Below, piece by piece: positions 63,996 through 64,000 of a stretch of DNA of 64,000 nucleotides (positions within the stretch are counted from its first letter, which is position 1; every line of letters begins with the position of its first letter). The stretch is from Pogonophryne albipinna (taxonomy: Eukaryota; Chordata; Actinopteri; Perciformes; Artedidraconidae): NCBI GenBank assembly GCA_028583405.1, contig CM053253.1, forward strand, positions 12,907,112-12,971,111, read 5' to 3'. Both the position numbers and the translations under genes were made by a program. The notes beneath the pieces are model-generated. The model made no database searches. It was not told the origin of the DNA and saw only the letters and a program-made list of their open reading frames with translations.

Positions 63996-64000
63996 ATAGC

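Overview
This is a stretch of vertebrate nuclear DNA, almost certainly from a teleost (ray-finned) fish. The genes are multi-exon with GT-AG introns. One of them is an intact irf10, a gene absent from human and mouse but kept in fish and birds. The DNA between genes carries fish-type transposons (Tc1, hAT, piggyBac-like MITEs, LINE 3' tails, LTR elements) and long TG, TA and AC microsatellites. No bacterial or operon-like organisation is present.

Five protein-coding genes can be reconstructed exon by exon, each with a reading frame that closes exactly. (1) An ataxin-1 family gene, + strand, 2365-4660. (2) irf10, - strand, 6315-10453, tail-to-tail with the ataxin gene. (3) bmp7, - strand, 13052-31678, with a 12.3 kb first intron. 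(4) spo11, + strand, 38087-44993, head-to-head with bmp7 across 6.4 kb. (5) alas1, + strand, 55005-58056. They do not form a pathway: transcriptional repressor, interferon regulator, secreted morphogen, meiotic DNA-break enzyme and haem-synthesis enzyme. The bmp7-spo11 adjacency matches human 20q13.31; the other neighbours are not adjacent to these in human.

The mobile-element layer is rich and largely datable from intact target-site duplications (TSDs). A TTAA-flanked piggyBac-like MITE lies in bmp7 intron 3. A longer relative of it lies in spo11 intron 1 and is itself split by another terminal-inverted-repeat element. Three hAT-type elements have perfect 8-bp TSDs (45261-46137, 48905-51132, 53772-54520). 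The middle one is nested between 250-bp direct repeats inside a 5.8 kb region bounded by 350-bp inverted arms. A full-length Tc1 element (58714-60347) has 285-bp inverted repeats and one nonsense codon in an otherwise open DD34E transposase.

The window ends with a young, complete LTR retroelement (61150-63995; 428-bp LTRs, TSD ATAGC, whose right copy is the last five bases of the window). It has no pol genes. Instead it carries one long ORF built from several different tandem-repeat arrays, every unit a multiple of 3 bp. This non-autonomous element is the best candidate here for something undescribed. A second candidate is an upstream exon that would add a hydrophobic, in-frame N-terminus to alas1.
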